Shown piece by piece: positions 8,671-21,066 of a stretch of 64,000 nt of DNA (within the stretch, counting starts at the first letter, position 1; each line of letters starts with the position of its first letter). The position numbers were made by a program, and so were the translations under genes. Below the pieces are notes generated by a model. It searched no databases and was not told where the DNA came from. It was given only the letters and a program-made list of their open reading frames with translations. The DNA comes from Planotetraspora thailandica (GTDB lineage: Bacteria; Actinomycetota; Actinomycetes; Streptosporangiales; Streptosporangiaceae): positions 1 to 64,000 of the forward strand of contig NZ_BOOR01000005.1 of NCBI RefSeq assembly GCF_016863335.1, written 5' to 3'.

Positions 8671-11240
8671 GCATCGTCTCCTGCCCCGTTTTCTTGAGTC
8701 TCCACTGACTCGAGCTCTGCTGGCTCGGGCTCCGCCGACTCAACGGACTCCGATTCGATGTCATCGGAGTGATCCATGGCTTCGGCATTGCGGGCGAGGG
8801 CCACGACGCTGTCCCCTCCAGCGAGGTTCATCAGGCGCACCCCCATGGTCTGGCGGCCAGACTGCTTGATCTCGCCGGCACTGGTCCGGATCACTCCACC
8901 GGCCGATGTGATGGCGAAGACCTCGTCCTCAGGCCTCACCATGACGGCTCCAACCAGCTTGCCACGGGTACTGACGATCTTCGCGGTCAGCACCCCCTTG
9001 CCGCCCCGCCCTTGAACGGGGTACTGGTCGGCGGGAGTGCGCTTCGCATACCCGCCCTCAGTGGCGATCAGCACGTCGTCGCCGTGGCTGATCACGTTCA
9101 TCGCGAGGAGTTCGTCCCCGTCGATGAAGCGCATGCCGATCACACCACTGGTGGCCCGGCCCATCGGGCGGAGTGCCTCATCGGAAGCGGTGAAGCGGAT
9201 CGACTGCGCGTTCTTGGAGACGAGCAGCAGATCGTCCTCTTCCGACACGAGTCGCGCGGCGATCACTTCGTCATCTTCGCGCAAATTTATAGCGATAAGT
9301 CCACCGGAACGGGGTGAATCGTACTCAGAGAGACGCGTCTTCTTGACCAGACCGCTTCGGGTGGCCAGCACCAGGTACGGCGCAACGTCGTAATCCCGCA
9401 GGTCGAGGATCTCGGCGACGTGCTCGTCGGGCTGCATGGCGAGCAGGTTCGCCAGGTGCTGTCCCCGCGCGTCGCGTCCCGAGTCCGGAAGTTCGTACGC
9501 CTTGACCCGGTAGACCCGTCCCTTGTTGGTGAAGGCCAGCAGCCAGTGATGGGTCGTGGTGACGAAGAAGTGCTCGACGATGTCGTCCTGGCGGAGCTGG
9601 GCCCCGCGCACTCCCTTGCCTCCGCGCTTCTGCGCCCGGTACAGGTCCGTGTTCGTCCGCTTGGCGTAGCCGCCGCGTGTGATCGTGACGACCATGTCCT
9701 CTTCGGCGATCAGGTCCTCGATGGACATGTCGCCCTCGTAGGCGATGATCTCCGTCTTCCGCTCGTCGCCGTACCGGGTGACGATCTCGGTGAGCTCATC
9801 GGAGACGATCTGCCGCTGCCGGGCCTCGGAGGCGAGGATGTCCTGGTAGTCGGCGATCTGCGTCATCAGGCCGTCGTACTCGTCCTGGATCTGCTGACGC
9901 TCCAGGGCGGCCAGCTTGCGCAGCTGCATGTCCAGGATGGCCTGGGCCTGCACCTGGTCGATCTCCAGGAGCTCCATCAGGCCGCCCTGCGCCTCGGCCG
10001 CCGAAGGCGACCGCCTGATCAGCGCGATGACGTCGTCCATGCGGTCGAGCGCCTTGAGGAGACCACGCAGGATGTGGGCCCGCTCCTCGGCCTTGCGGAG
10101 CAGGAACCGGGTACGCCGGACGACGACCTCGATCTGGTGCTCGACGTAGTACTTGACGAACTGGTCGAGCCGCAGCGTGCGCGGCACCCCGTCGACCAGC
10201 GCGATCATGTTGGCGCCGAACGTGGTCTGCAGCTGGGTGTGCTTGTACAGGTTGTTCAGCACGACCTTGGCGACGGCGTCGCGCTTCAGCACGATCACCA
10301 GCCGCTGTCCGGTACGCGAGGACGTCTCGTCCCGCACGTCCGCGATGCCGGTGATCTTGCCGTCCTTCACCAGCTCGGCGATGGTCAGCGCGAGGTTGTC
10401 CGGGTTCACCTGGTACGGCAGGGCCGTCACGACCAGGCACTGCCGGCCCTTGGCGTCCTCTTCCACCTCGACGATGGCCCGCATCGTGATCGAGCCGCGG
10501 CCGGTGCGGTAGGCGTCGTCGATCCCGCGACGGCCGACGATGAGGGCGCCGGTCGGGAAGTCGGGGCCCTTCACCCGGGCGATGAGCCCCTCGAGCAGCT
10601 CCTCGTCGGTCGCCTCGTGGTGCTCCAGCGCCCACTTGACGGCCTCGCCGACCTCGCGCAGGTTGTGCGGCGGAATGTTGGTCGCCATGCCGACCGCGAT
10701 GCCGGCGGACCCGTTGACCAGCAGGTTGGGGAACCGCGACGGCAGGACGACGGGCTCCTGGGAGCGGCCGTCGTAGTTGGGCTGGAAGTCGACGGTGTCC
10801 TTGTCGATGTCCCTGAGCATCTCCATGGCGATCGGCGCGAGACGGCACTCGGTGTACCGCATCGCGGCGGCCGGGTCGTTGCCCGGCGAGCCGAAGTTGC
10901 CCTGACCGTCGACCAGGGGATAGCGCAGCGACCACGGCTGCGCGAGCCGTACGACGGTGTCGTAGATCGACGCGTCGCCGTGCGGGTGGTAGGAGCCCAT
11001 GACGTCGCCGACGACGCGCGAGCACTTGAAGTACCCGCGGTCGGGGCGGTATCCGCCGTCGAACATCGCGTACAGCACGCGCCGGTGGACGGGCTTGAGG
11101 CCATCACGGACGTCGGGCAGCGCACGGGACACGATGACGGACATCGCGTAGTCCATGTAGCTGCGCTGCATCTCGGACTGGATGTCGACCGGTTCGACGC
11201 GATCGGCAGGCGGCCCAGGCGGCGTGTTCACTTCCGTCAC
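8667..11240 (-). CDS. gyrA: DNA gyrase subunit A
   Basis: 857 residues, full length. GyrA carries the breakage-reunion active site of the A2B2 gyrase that introduces negative supercoils. The catalytic tyrosine is Y129 in AAMRYTE. The quinolone-resistance region reads [10 protein letters not shown] (D89, A90, S91, D94), the arrangement seen in mycobacterial GyrA, with Ala where E. coli has Ser83. The C-terminal beta-pinwheel repeats are present and include a GyrA-box-like QKRGGKG. The tail is acidic. The start is GTG 11240, with AAAGGAC 6 nt upstream. It follows gyrB by 15 nt in one operon. Confidence 0.98.
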   Translation of the reverse strand: MTEVNTPPGPPADRVEPVDIQSEMQRSYMDYAMSVIVSRALPDVRDGLKPVHRRVLYAMFDGGYRPDRGYFKCSRVVGDVMGSYHPHGDASIYDTVVRLAQPWSLRYPLVDGQGNFGSPGNDPAAAMRYTECRLAPIAMEMLRDIDKDTVDFQPNYDGRSQEPVVLPSRFPNLLVNGSAGIAVGMATNIPPHNLREVGEAVKWALEHHEATDEELLEGLIARVKGPDFPTGALIVGRRGIDDAYRTGRGSITMRAIVEVEEDAKGRQCLVVTALPYQVNPDNLALTIAELVKDGKITGIADVRDETSSRTGQRLVIVLKRDAVAKVVLNNLYKHTQLQTTFGANMIALVDGVPRTLRLDQFVKYYVEHQIEVVVRRTRFLLRKAEERAHILRGLLKALDRMDDVIALIRRSPSAAEAQGGLMELLEIDQVQAQAILDMQLRKLAALERQQIQDEYDGLMTQIADYQDILASEARQRQIVSDELTEIVTRYGDERKTEIIAYEGDMSIEDLIAEEDMVVTITRGGYAKRTNTDLYRAQKRGGKGVRGAQLRQDDIVEHFFVTTTHHWLLAFTNKGRVYRVKAYELPDSGRDARGQHLANLLAMQPDEHVAEILDLRDYDVAPYLVLATRSGLVKKTRLSEYDSPRSGGLIAINLREDDEVIAARLVSEEDDLLLVSKNAQSIRFTASDEALRPMGRATSGVIGMRFIDGDELLAMNVISHGDDVLIATEGGYAKRTPADQYPVQGRGGKGVLTAKIVSTRGKLVGAVMVRPEDEVFAITSAGGVIRTSAGEIKQSGRQTMGVRLMNLAGGDSVVALARNAEAMDHSDDIESESVESAEPEPAELESVETQENGAGDDA

Positions 11241-11255
11241 GGAAAAGTCCTTTTG

Positions 11256-13538
<2,283 letters not shown>

Positions 13539-14063
13539 TCACCCGTAGTTGTCCCCAGGGCCCTGGCTCCCGTGCACCCGGAGGCCCCCCGCGGGACGCG
13601 GCGCCCTGTTGGGCCCGTGCACCTTCACCCGCTGCACCGTGCCGTCGCCCAATTCCTCATTCAGCCTTCTGACCAGCGTAGACGCCAGGAGACGCACCTG
13701 CGTCGCCCAGGCGGTCGAGTCAGCGGCGACGATCACCTCACCGTCGGCGAAGGTCTCGGGAACGGTGTGACCGGCCAGTTCGGGGCCGACGATCTCGCGC
13801 CACCGGCCGAAGACGCCGCCGATCGCCGCAGGCTGCTCCCACCCGCGGTCGGCGAGCAGGTCGCGGATCGCCCGGCCGAACGGCTGGGGATCTCCGGCGT
13901 CCCTTTTCGGACCGCCGCCCCTCCTCCGCGGCTCCGACCGGGGGAGCTGGCCGCGTTTGGCGGCGTCGGCCTTCGCCTGCGCCAGCTTCTCCCGGGCGAG
14001 CGCGGCGCCCTTCGCCGCGGCTCCCCCCGGCGACTGCTCCCCACCTGTGGATTCAGCGGACAC
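13539..14063 (-). CDS. dciA: DUF721 / DciA-like helicase-operator protein
   Basis: 174 residues. The first 60 are basic and probably disordered. The DUF721 domain spans about 62-145 ([40 protein letters not shown], then a [17 protein letters not shown] core). DUF721 proteins are identified with DciA, the ancestral factor that helps load replicative DnaB in bacteria lacking DnaC/DnaI. The position between recF and gyrB at oriC matches Rv0004 in mycobacteria. The start overlaps the recF stop by 11 nt. The gene symbol rests on family and synteny. Confidence 0.85.
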   Translation of the reverse strand: MSAESTGGEQSPGGAAAKGAALAREKLAQAKADAAKRGQLPRSEPRRRGGGPKRDAGDPQPFGRAIRDLLADRGWEQPAAIGGVFGRWREIVGPELAGHTVPETFADGEVIVAADSTAWATQVRLLASTLVRRLNEELGDGTVQRVKVHGPNRAPRPAGGLRVHGSQGPGDNYG

Positions 14064-15270
14064 GCGACACGCTCCCTTCGGACACGGTGAAGCGGGCTCC
14101 GGCGAGCTGGGCGGGCACGTCGTCGGGGACGGCCGCGGTGATGAGGACCTGCTCGGCGGTGGCGACGATGTCGGTCAGCCGCCTGCGCCGCTGGTCGTCC
14201 AGCTCGGCGAAGACGTCGTCGAGGATGAGCACCGGATCGCCGCCGTCGGATCTGAGCAGCTCATAGGCCGCCAGCCGCAGCGCCAGCGCGAACGACCACG
14301 ACTCGCCGTGGCTGGCGTAGCCGCGGGCGGGCAGATCCCCGATCGTCAGGAGCAGGTCGTCGCGGTGCGGGCCGACGAGGGTGACACCGCGGTCGATCTC
14401 GGCCTGCCGCACGTCGGCCATGCCGGCGCGCAGGCGTTCGGCCAACGCTTCGCGATTTGTCCCCAGGATGTCGATATCTGTGGACAACGTGCCCCCGGGT
14501 TCCCCGCCGTCCTCGTCGGCGGAACTGCGGTACCGCAGGCCGGCGGGCGCGGAGTTCGGCGCCAGGGTGGCGTACGCCTTCGCCACCAGCGGCCGCATCG
14601 CCTCGACCAGGTCCAGCCTGGCCGCCAGAAGTTCGGCGCCGTGCCGTACGAGATGGGCGTCCCAGACCTCCAGGGTGCTCATCACGTCGCCGGCGCCCGC
14701 GGCGCCGAAGGCCGCGTCGTCGTCCCGCCTCCGGGAGCCGCCCCGCCGCCCCGACCTGGTCGCGGCGGCCGTACGCAACAGGGCGTTGCGCTGCTTCAGG
14801 ACCCTGTCGTAGTCGGCCCGCACTCCGGCGAATCTCGGAGCCCGGGCGACCAGCAGGTCGTCGAGGAACCGGCGGCGCTCGGAGGGATCGCCTTTGGACA
14901 ACGCCAGGTCCTCCGGCGCGAACAGCACCGTGCGCAGGATCCCCAGCGCGTCACGTGGCCGGGAGACGGGGGACCTGTTGACCCGGGCGCGGTTGGACCG
15001 CCCCGGGTTGATCTCCAGCTCGATCAGCGCCCGGCGGTCGTCCTTGACGACCACCGACCTGATGATCGCGCGCTGGGCGCCCTGCCGTACGAGGGGGGCG
15101 TCGGTCGCGACCCGGTGGCTGGAATGCGTCGCGAGATAGCCCACAGCCTCGACCAGATTGGTCTTCCCCTGCCCGTTGGGCCCGACGAAGGCCGTCGTCC
15201 CCGGCTCGAGTTCGAGCTCGACCGAGGGATACGACCGGAAGTCGGTGAGGGAGAGGCGGGCCACATGCAC
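14053..15270 (-). CDS. recF: DNA replication/repair protein RecF
   Basis: 405 residues. An SMC-like ATPase that helps load RecA at gaps through RecOR. Walker A is [11 protein letters not shown] (about 28-38), and the late Walker B/D-loop is [31 protein letters not shown] is the usual N-terminus. Lengths and motifs are intact. A perfect DnaA-box-like nonamer (TGTGGACAA, 14479-14487) lies inside the coding region. It is followed by dciA in the same operon and preceded by gnd with a 68-nt gap. Confidence 0.97.
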   Translation of the reverse strand: MHVARLSLTDFRSYPSVELELEPGTTAFVGPNGQGKTNLVEAVGYLATHSSHRVATDAPLVRQGAQRAIIRSVVVKDDRRALIELEINPGRSNRARVNRSPVSRPRDALGILRTVLFAPEDLALSKGDPSERRRFLDDLLVARAPRFAGVRADYDRVLKQRNALLRTAAATRSGRRGGSRRRDDDAAFGAAGAGDVMSTLEVWDAHLVRHGAELLAARLDLVEAMRPLVAKAYATLAPNSAPAGLRYRSSADEDGGEPGGTLSTDIDILGTNREALAERLRAGMADVRQAEIDRGVTLVGPHRDDLLLTIGDLPARGYASHGESWSFALALRLAAYELLRSDGGDPVLILDDVFAELDDQRRRRLTDIVATAEQVLITAAVPDDVPAQLAGARFTVSEGSVSRVR

Positions 15271-15338
15271 GCCGCAAGGCTACTAACGCCCCGGGCTTCA
15301 CGTCGTACGGCAGGCGCTTTCGGGCAACCGCCCGGAAA

Positions 15339-16226
15339 TCAGCTCTGGCCCTCCGCCGAGGTCACCGCGTGCCCGCCGAACTGGTTGCGCAGCGCGGCGA
15401 TCATCTTCATCGAGGGGGAGTCGGCCTGGCGGGAGGTGAAACGCGCGTAGAGGGCGGCGGTGATCGCCGGCAGCGGCACCGCGTGGTCGACGGCCGCCTG
15501 CACGGTCCACCGACCCTCGCCCGAGTCCTCCGCATAGCCCTTGAGCTCCGACAGGTCGGGGTCCTGCTCCAGAGCCCGCACCAGCAGGTCGAGCAGCCAC
15601 GAGCGGATGACGGTGCCGTGCCGCCAGCTCGCGAAGGCGCCGGGGACGTCGGTCACGACGTCGCTGGCCTCCAGCAGCTCCCAGCCCTCGGCGAAGGCCT
15701 GCATCATGCCGTACTCGATGCCGTTGTGGACCATCTTCGCGAAGTGGCCTGCGCCGATGGACCCTGCGTGGACGAACCCGTCGGGTCCCTGGGGACGCAG
15801 CGTTTCGAAGACCGGGGTGAGCCGCTGCACGTTCTCGGCGTCACCTCCGGCCATCAGGGCGTAGCCGTTCTCCAGCCCCCAGACGCCGCCGCTCACGCCG
15901 ACGTCGACGAAGCCGACGCCCTTCTCGGCGAGCTCGGCGGCGTGCTTCTGGTCGTCCTTGTAGTGGGAGTTGCCGCCGTCGATGACCAGGTCACCGGGGG
16001 AGAGCACCTCCCCGAGGGCGGTGATCGTGGCACGCGTGGGCTCCCCTGCGGGAACCATCACCCACACGACCCGCGGCGCCTGGAGCCGCTCGACAAGGTC
16101 CTCGAGGCTCGCGGCGTCGCTGACCTCGGGGTCGCGGTCGTAGCCGATCACCTCGTGGCCGCCGCGGCGAAGCCGCTCGGCCATGTTGCCGCCCATCTTG
16201 CCGAGACCGATCATGCCGATCTGCAT
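15339..16226 (-). CDS. gnd: 6-phosphogluconate dehydrogenase, decarboxylating (short form)
   Basis: 295 residues, the short GndA/YqeC-like class that is often NAD-dependent. It oxidises and decarboxylates 6-phosphogluconate to ribulose 5-phosphate in the pentose phosphate pathway. The N-terminal GMIGLGKMGGNMAERL is the nucleotide-binding loop, VIDGGNSHYKDD the substrate loop and GHFAKMVHNGIEYGMM the catalytic Lys segment. ATG 16226 is chosen over upstream starts because GAGGAG lies 10 nt before it and it begins at the conserved MQIGMIGLG. It is placed between dnaN and recF, as in Streptomyces. Confidence 0.95.
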   Translation of the reverse strand: MQIGMIGLGKMGGNMAERLRRGGHEVIGYDRDPEVSDAASLEDLVERLQAPRVVWVMVPAGEPTRATITALGEVLSPGDLVIDGGNSHYKDDQKHAAELAEKGVGFVDVGVSGGVWGLENGYALMAGGDAENVQRLTPVFETLRPQGPDGFVHAGSIGAGHFAKMVHNGIEYGMMQAFAEGWELLEASDVVTDVPGAFASWRHGTVIRSWLLDLLVRALEQDPDLSELKGYAEDSGEGRWTVQAAVDHAVPLPAITAALYARFTSRQADSPSMKMIAALRNQFGGHAVTSAEGQS

Positions 16227-16321
16227 GTCTGACACACTCCTCAGCCTCCGCGTCATCACCGAGGCACGCCGTACTCAGAACCGGGCCCCCTGATTCGGCC
16301 CCGGTAGATGGTACGCCTGTG

Positions 16322-17458
16322 TCAGCTTGACAGTCGGATCGGCATGATGAGGTAGCGATAGTCCTCAATTGCACCGTCATCCACAGGCTTTCCACCGGTG
16401 AGGATGGCGGGCTTGGTGGACGTCGTGAACTGGAGCCTGGCCACGTCGGAGTCGATCGCCCCCAGCCCCTCCAGGAGGAACTGGTGGTTGAAGGCGATGT
16501 TGATCTCCTCGCCGTCGAACTCCACCGGCAGCGCCTCCACCGCCTGCGCCTCGTCGCCGCTCCCGGCCTCCAGGATGACCTCGCCGCCGCGGAAGGCCAG
16601 CCGTACGGGGGTGTTGCGCTCGGCGACGAGCGCGACGCGCTTGACCGCCTCCACGAACGCGCTTGTGGACAGGTCGGCGTGGGCCGAGAACTGGGTGGGC
16701 AGCAGCGAGCGGTACTTGGGGAACTCGGGGTCGAGCAGCCGCGTCGTGGTCCGCCGTCCCGAACTGGAGAATCCGATCATGCCCTCCCCGGTGCCGCCGG
16801 CGGAGCTGAGCGCGATCTCGACCTGGGCGCCCGTAGCCCCGAGCGCCTTGGCGGTGTCGGCCAGCGTACGGCCGGGCACCATGGCGATCGCCTGGAAGTC
16901 GGGCTGCTCGGGCTGCCACTTCAGCTCGCGTACGGCGAGGCGGTAGCGGTCCGTCGCGGCGAGGGTGACCGTGTCGCCCTCGATCTCCATGCGGACGCCT
17001 GTGAGCATCGGCAGGGTGTCGTCCTTGCCGGCGGCGACGGCGACCTGGGCGACGGCAGAGGCGAAGACGTCGCTGCCGATGCGGCCCGCGGCGGGCGGCA
17101 TGGCCGGCAGCGACGGGTAGTCCTCAACCGGCATGGTCAGCAGCGTGAACCGGGCGCTTCCACAGGTGACGACCGCCTTGGGACCGTCGACGACGAAGTC
17201 GACCGGCTGGGCGGGGAGCGCCCTGGTGATCTCCGCGAGGAGTTTGCCTGAGACGAGAACCACACCGGCTTCGCCGACCTGTGGATCAAGGGTGACCTGT
17301 GCGGAGACCTCGTAGTCGAAGCCGGAGAGCTTCAACTGCTGCTCCTCGGTGACCTCGAGCCTCATGCCGGCCAGCACCGGCACCGACGGCCGGGCCGGAA
17401 GGCTGCGCGCCGTCCACGCGACGGCCTCGGCGAGCACGTCTCGATCGATCCGGAACAT
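16322..17458 (-). CDS. dnaN: DNA polymerase III sliding clamp (beta subunit)
   Basis: 378 residues forming the three-domain ring clamp that tethers DNA polymerase III. It starts MFRIDRDVLAEAVAWTARSL and ends with the conserved YLIMPIRL segment. The frame stays open far upstream into oriC, but those residues are not clamp-like. ATG 17458 is taken as the start. A GTG directly before it (17461) has a better-spaced AGGAGG, so the true start may be one codon earlier. It lies on the far side of oriC from dnaA and reads away from it. Confidence 0.97.
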   Translation of the reverse strand: MFRIDRDVLAEAVAWTARSLPARPSVPVLAGMRLEVTEEQQLKLSGFDYEVSAQVTLDPQVGEAGVVLVSGKLLAEITRALPAQPVDFVVDGPKAVVTCGSARFTLLTMPVEDYPSLPAMPPAAGRIGSDVFASAVAQVAVAAGKDDTLPMLTGVRMEIEGDTVTLAATDRYRLAVRELKWQPEQPDFQAIAMVPGRTLADTAKALGATGAQVEIALSSAGGTGEGMIGFSSSGRRTTTRLLDPEFPKYRSLLPTQFSAHADLSTSAFVEAVKRVALVAERNTPVRLAFRGGEVILEAGSGDEAQAVEALPVEFDGEEINIAFNHQFLLEGLGAIDSDVARLQFTTSTKPAILTGGKPVDDGAIEDYRYLIMPIRLSS

Positions 17459-17461
17459 CAC

Positions 17462-17994
17462 GTGGATCAGCCTCCTGGGTGTCGCTGCATCGTCAGGTGT
17501 CCACTCTCCCAGCCCTTGGCCCCTGGCTCCTCCAGAACCCCTTCTATGGTTCTTGAGTTCTTTAGTGAGAGAGATATAGGTCTTCTTATTAGGGGGCGTG
17601 GATATGTGGATGTCGAGCATGTTCGCAGGTCAGAGCGAATATTTAATCCACTGGGGGTGTGGGCGAGACGTGGATGCGTCCTGCGCGGCTGTGGGGGGAG
17701 AAGCGATCCCCACACCGGTTCCCCAGCCGCGGCGCCCTTCGTCCACGAGTTACCCACGGGGTTTCCACCGGTTGTCCACGGGGTGAATGGGGCCGCCGCG
17801 ACCGGTGAGGCGCGTCGCGCACAGGGCGTCCCCATGTCGTCCACGAACGGTCCCCAACCTGTCCCCAGGATTTCCCCACATTCGTCCACCGCCTCTAAAC
17901 GGGTCATTTCCGCCCGGCGACGCGTGGATGTCTCCCAGAAGGCGTACTCAACGCGGCTGAGGTTTGATCCACAGCGATATCCACAGGCTGTGCA
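17462..17994. other. oriC: Chromosomal replication origin (oriC)
   Basis: A 533-nt gap between dnaA and dnaN, the usual actinobacterial origin position. It contains about a dozen TCCAC/GTGGA-cored nonamers resembling the TTGTCCACA DnaA box in both orientations. Among the clearest are TTGTCCACG (17772-17780), TCGTCCACG (17739-17747 and 17837-17845), TGATCCACA (17965-17973) and ATATCCACA (17977-17985). Two AT-rich stretches, at about 17544-17592 and 17636-17649, stand out against the high-GC background and are candidate unwinding elements. Gene orientation also diverges around this region. Confidence 0.93.
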
Positions 17995-19617
17995 TCAAGT
18001 GTTGCGAGCGCGCTGCTTGACCCGGGTCGTGAGCTCGTTGACCTGGTTGTACATCGAGCGCCGCTCCGCCATGAGCGACCGGATCTTGCGGTCGGCGTGC
18101 ATCACGGTGGTGTGGTCACGCCCCCCGAACTGCTGCCCGATCTTGGGAAGGGACAGGTCGGTGAGCTCGCGCGCCAGGTACATCGCGATCTGCCGGGCCG
18201 TGACGAGCGCGCGCGAACGTGAGCTTCCACACAGGTCGTCGAGGGAGACGCCGAAATACTCCGCCGTCGTCGACATGATCAGTGAAATGGTGATCTCGGG
18301 GGTGGCGTCCTCGGTGATCAGGTCCTTGAGAACGACCTCGGCGAGCTGGATGTCCACAGACTGTCGGTTCAGGCTGGCGAACGCCGTCACCCGGATGAGG
18401 GCGCCCTCGAGCTCGCGGATGTTGGTGGCGATGCGGCTCGCTATGTATTCGAGCACGTCGGGCGGCGCCGCCAGGCCCTCCTGGATGGCCTTCTTCCGGA
18501 GGATCGCGATGCGGGTCTCCAGCTCGGGCGGCTGGACGTCGGTGATCAGACCCCACTCGAAACGGTTGCGCAGCCGGTCTTCCAGGGTGACGAGCTGCTT
18601 GGGCGCCCGGTCGCTGGAGATCACGATCTGCTTGCTGGCGTTGTGGAGGGTGTTGAAGGTGTGGAAGAACTCCTCCTGCGTCTGCTCCTTGCCCTCCAGG
18701 AACTGGATGTCGTCCACCAGCAGGATGTCGACCGCGCGGTAGCGCGACCGGAAGCCGTCGGCCTTGTGGTCCCGGATCGAGTTGATGAAGTCGTTGGTGA
18801 ACTCCTCGGAGCTCACGTATCTCACCCGGGCGCCGTCGTAGAGGCTCTGCGCGTAGTGGCCGATGGCGTGGAGCAGGTGCGTCTTGCCCAGGCCGGAGTC
18901 TCCGTAGATGAACAGCGGGTTGTACGCCTTCGCGGGCGTCTCCGCCACGGCCACCGCCGCGGCGTGGGCGAAACGGTTGCTCGCGCCGATGACGAAGGTC
19001 TCGAAGGTGTACTTCGCGTTCAGCCGGGCGGGCTCTCCGGTCGTCCGCGAGCCCCGGGTGTCCCACCGGTTCTGCACCGGTTCGGGCTTCGGCGCCGGAG
19101 GCGGCTCCGGAGAATACGCGGGGCCGGCCTGTGGATACTGCTGCGACCCGTACGGATCGTCCACGGGCGCTGCGCCGTCCTGGCCGAAGGAGGGGAATCC
19201 CTGAGGCTGTGGACGATGCTGTGGAAAGTCGGTGGGCGGGGTGAGCGTTTCCGGCCGGTGATGCCGCCCGTAGCTCTGCGGCGGGGGCTGGCCGTTGTGG
19301 GGATAACCCTGATCTTGAGGCTGGGGATAGCCGTCGTGCTGAGCCGGCTGCGAGGAGGACGCGCCGGGATCCACCATCACGGCGATCCGCACGGGGCGGC
19401 CGAACTCCTGCGAGAGCGCGTGGGCGATCAGGGGCCGGAGCCGCACCTCGAGGACTTCCTTCGCGAAGTCGTTCGGCGCGGCCAGGAGGATCGTGTCGTT
19501 GATGAGCCCGGACGGCTGCGTCATCTGGAGGAATGCGCGCTGCTGCCCGGAGACGCCTTCATCGAGAAGAGTCCCGAGCGCCCGAGCCCATACCGCGTTG
19601 AGGTCGACGCCTTCCAT
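17995..19617 (-). CDS. dnaA: Chromosomal replication initiator DnaA
   Basis: 540 residues. It binds DnaA boxes and melts oriC. Domain I spans about 1-90, followed by a Pro/Gln/Gly-rich domain II linker (about 100-210), typical of actinomycetes. The AAA+ domain has Walker [16 protein letters not shown] and Walker [12 protein letters not shown]. Domain IV has the DnaA signature [15 protein letters not shown] 19617 ([14 protein letters not shown]) is chosen because it starts at the conserved domain I and follows a GGAGGAGG sequence. An upstream extension would be low-complexity. DnaA-box-like sequences upstream suggest autoregulation. Confidence 0.98.
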   Translation of the reverse strand: MEGVDLNAVWARALGTLLDEGVSGQQRAFLQMTQPSGLINDTILLAAPNDFAKEVLEVRLRPLIAHALSQEFGRPVRIAVMVDPGASSSQPAQHDGYPQPQDQGYPHNGQPPPQSYGRHHRPETLTPPTDFPQHRPQPQGFPSFGQDGAAPVDDPYGSQQYPQAGPAYSPEPPPAPKPEPVQNRWDTRGSRTTGEPARLNAKYTFETFVIGASNRFAHAAAVAVAETPAKAYNPLFIYGDSGLGKTHLLHAIGHYAQSLYDGARVRYVSSEEFTNDFINSIRDHKADGFRSRYRAVDILLVDDIQFLEGKEQTQEEFFHTFNTLHNASKQIVISSDRAPKQLVTLEDRLRNRFEWGLITDVQPPELETRIAILRKKAIQEGLAAPPDVLEYIASRIATNIRELEGALIRVTAFASLNRQSVDIQLAEVVLKDLITEDATPEITISLIMSTTAEYFGVSLDDLCGSSRSRALVTARQIAMYLARELTDLSLPKIGQQFGGRDHTTVMHADRKIRSLMAERRSMYNQVNELTTRVKQRARNT

Positions 19618-20156
19618 GGCTCCGCCCCTCCTCCCTAGCGCGGCCCCCGCTCGCTCGCCGCGTTCCGATTCCACTCCAGCCCAGCCGGACAACCCGGCGG
19701 TGTTCAGCTCTCGCCGGCTGATCCACATGAGATCCACATGTTGTGCACAGTCGATCCGCTGTTCTCCGGGCGCATCCACGGTGACAGAGGGAAAGGCCGG
19801 AAGGGTTGACAGTAGCGGTGAGCCAACATGCGTTCAAGACGTTGTCCACAGCCTAGTGGCCTCAGGATGCTCGCCGTGCGCGCTTGTTCCTTCCGATATC
19901 CACCGCCACTGGGGATATCCGGTGGACGACGGCGCGCGGGCAGATCGGCGCGGCCTTGGGGTTCCCGGATGCCGGGTTCGTAGGGATAGAGTGGCCGGTC
20001 GGGTTTGACCTGACACGCGATCGGCCCGTAACGTGTGCCGGTCGGCTAATCTCGCGACGGCTATTTCGCATGCCCACGCACATTGACGAGCCGCAACCTT
20101 GGAATGCCCCGCGCCCGCGGATCACGCGGGTGCTTCAGAAGCCTGGGAGCCCACTC
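19618..20156. promoter_or_regulatory. Divergent dnaA / rpmH regulatory region
   Basis: A 539-nt intergenic region. It contains a perfect DnaA box TTGTCCACA at 19842-19850, a one-mismatch TTGTGCACA at 19741-19749 and two closely spaced GATCCACATG-type motifs at about 19720-19740, consistent with DnaA autoregulation of its own promoter. A pair of GATATCC segments lies near 19896 and 19913. The rpmH promoter is listed separately. No protein gene is supported here. Confidence 0.75.
20005..20034 (+). promoter_or_regulatory. Probable housekeeping promoter of rpmH
   Basis: TTGACC and TAACGT separated by 18 nt, about 120 nt upstream of the rpmH start and in the right orientation for the rpmH-rnpA-yidD-yidC-jag operon. 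Confidence 0.6.
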
Positions 20157-20294
20157 GTGAGCAAGCGTACTTTCCAGCCGAACAACCGTCGCCGCGCGAA
20201 GACCCACGGCTTCCGGCTGCGTATGCGCACCCGTGCCGGTCGCGCGATCCTGGCGGCCCGGCGTCGTAAGGGCCGCGCCGAGCTCACCGTCTGA
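20157..20294 (+). CDS. rpmH: 50S ribosomal protein L34
   Basis: 45 residues, exactly the family length, beginning [20 protein letters not shown] and extremely basic. The start is GTG 20157 with GGGAGC upstream. It is a structural component of the large subunit. It heads the conserved rpmH-rnpA-yidD-yidC operon that diverges from dnaA. Confidence 0.98.
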   Translation: MSKRTFQPNNRRRAKTHGFRLRMRTRAGRAILAARRRKGRAELTV

Positions 20295-20364
20295 CGACGG
20301 GAAGCGCCGTCGCCCGCCGACCCCTGGTGGTGGCGGGCGACAGCCGTACCTTGAGGAGCACACG

Positions 20365-20742
20365 GTGCTGCCGTCCGGGTCGCGGATGCGACGAGGCGAC
20401 CAGTTCGCCGACGCGATACGCCGCGGGCGACGCGCCGGCCGCCCCACGCTGGTCGCACATTTCACCGTGCGCGAAAACGATGATCAACCGCTCGTCGGGT
20501 TCGTCGTGAGCAAAGCGGTCGGGGGCGCTGTGATCAGAAACCAGGTCAAGCGCAGGCTCAGACACCTGATGCGGGCCCGTGTGCACCGGTTGCCGAGAGG
20601 TAGCCTGCTTGTGGTACGCGCCAATCCACCGGCTGCGTCCGCGCGAAGCGAGCACCTGGCCGCCGAACTCGACGTCGCGCTGGATCGTTTACTCCGGCGG
20701 CAGGGGTCCGAATCGCGGACCCCGACGGATGGACGGTCATGA
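20365..20742 (+). CDS. rnpA: Ribonuclease P protein component
   Basis: 125 residues. The protein subunit of RNase P, which assists the catalytic RNA in trimming tRNA 5' leaders. The hallmark RNR-type motif appears as [12 protein letters not shown], with the preceding [18 protein letters not shown] 20365 is chosen because GAGGAG lies 6 nt upstream and the longer frame is not conserved in character. Its stop overlaps the yidD start (ATGA). Confidence 0.95.
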   Translation: MLPSGSRMRRGDQFADAIRRGRRAGRPTLVAHFTVRENDDQPLVGFVVSKAVGGAVIRNQVKRRLRHLMRARVHRLPRGSLLVVRANPPAASARSEHLAAELDVALDRLLRRQGSESRTPTDGRS

Positions 20743-21062
20743 CTGTGGAGCAGCCGATTCCCGAGTCCGGGATCGTGGCCCCAGACTCGCAGCCTCACGG
20801 CTCGGCGGGTCCGGTGGCTCGTGTTCTGCTTGTCCTGATCCGGTTTTACCGGGCCTTCATCAGTCCGATGCTCGGGCCGCGCTGCCGGTTCGAGCCGTCT
20901 TGCAGCGCCTACGGCCTGGAGGCGATCGCCGTTCACGGGGCTCCCCGCGGGGTATGGCTGACCGTTAGGCGTATTGGACGGTGTCATCCGTTCCACCCTG
21001 GAGGTTTCGACCCGGTGCCCCCACGCCGAGTCCGGTCTCACGACGAATCGCAAGGGAGCTAG
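20739..21062 (+). CDS. yidD: Membrane protein insertion efficiency factor YidD
   Basis: 107 residues. It has the YidD signature: [26 protein letters not shown], then [14 protein letters not shown] and [15 protein letters not shown] with the conserved cysteines. It is an amphipathic membrane-associated protein that assists YidC-dependent insertion. The start overlaps rnpA. The stop lies five nt before the yidC start codon. Confidence 0.95.
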   Translation: MTVEQPIPESGIVAPDSQPHGSAGPVARVLLVLIRFYRAFISPMLGPRCRFEPSCSAYGLEAIAVHGAPRGVWLTVRRIGRCHPFHPGGFDPVPPRRVRSHDESQGS

Positions 21063-21066
21063 CTCG

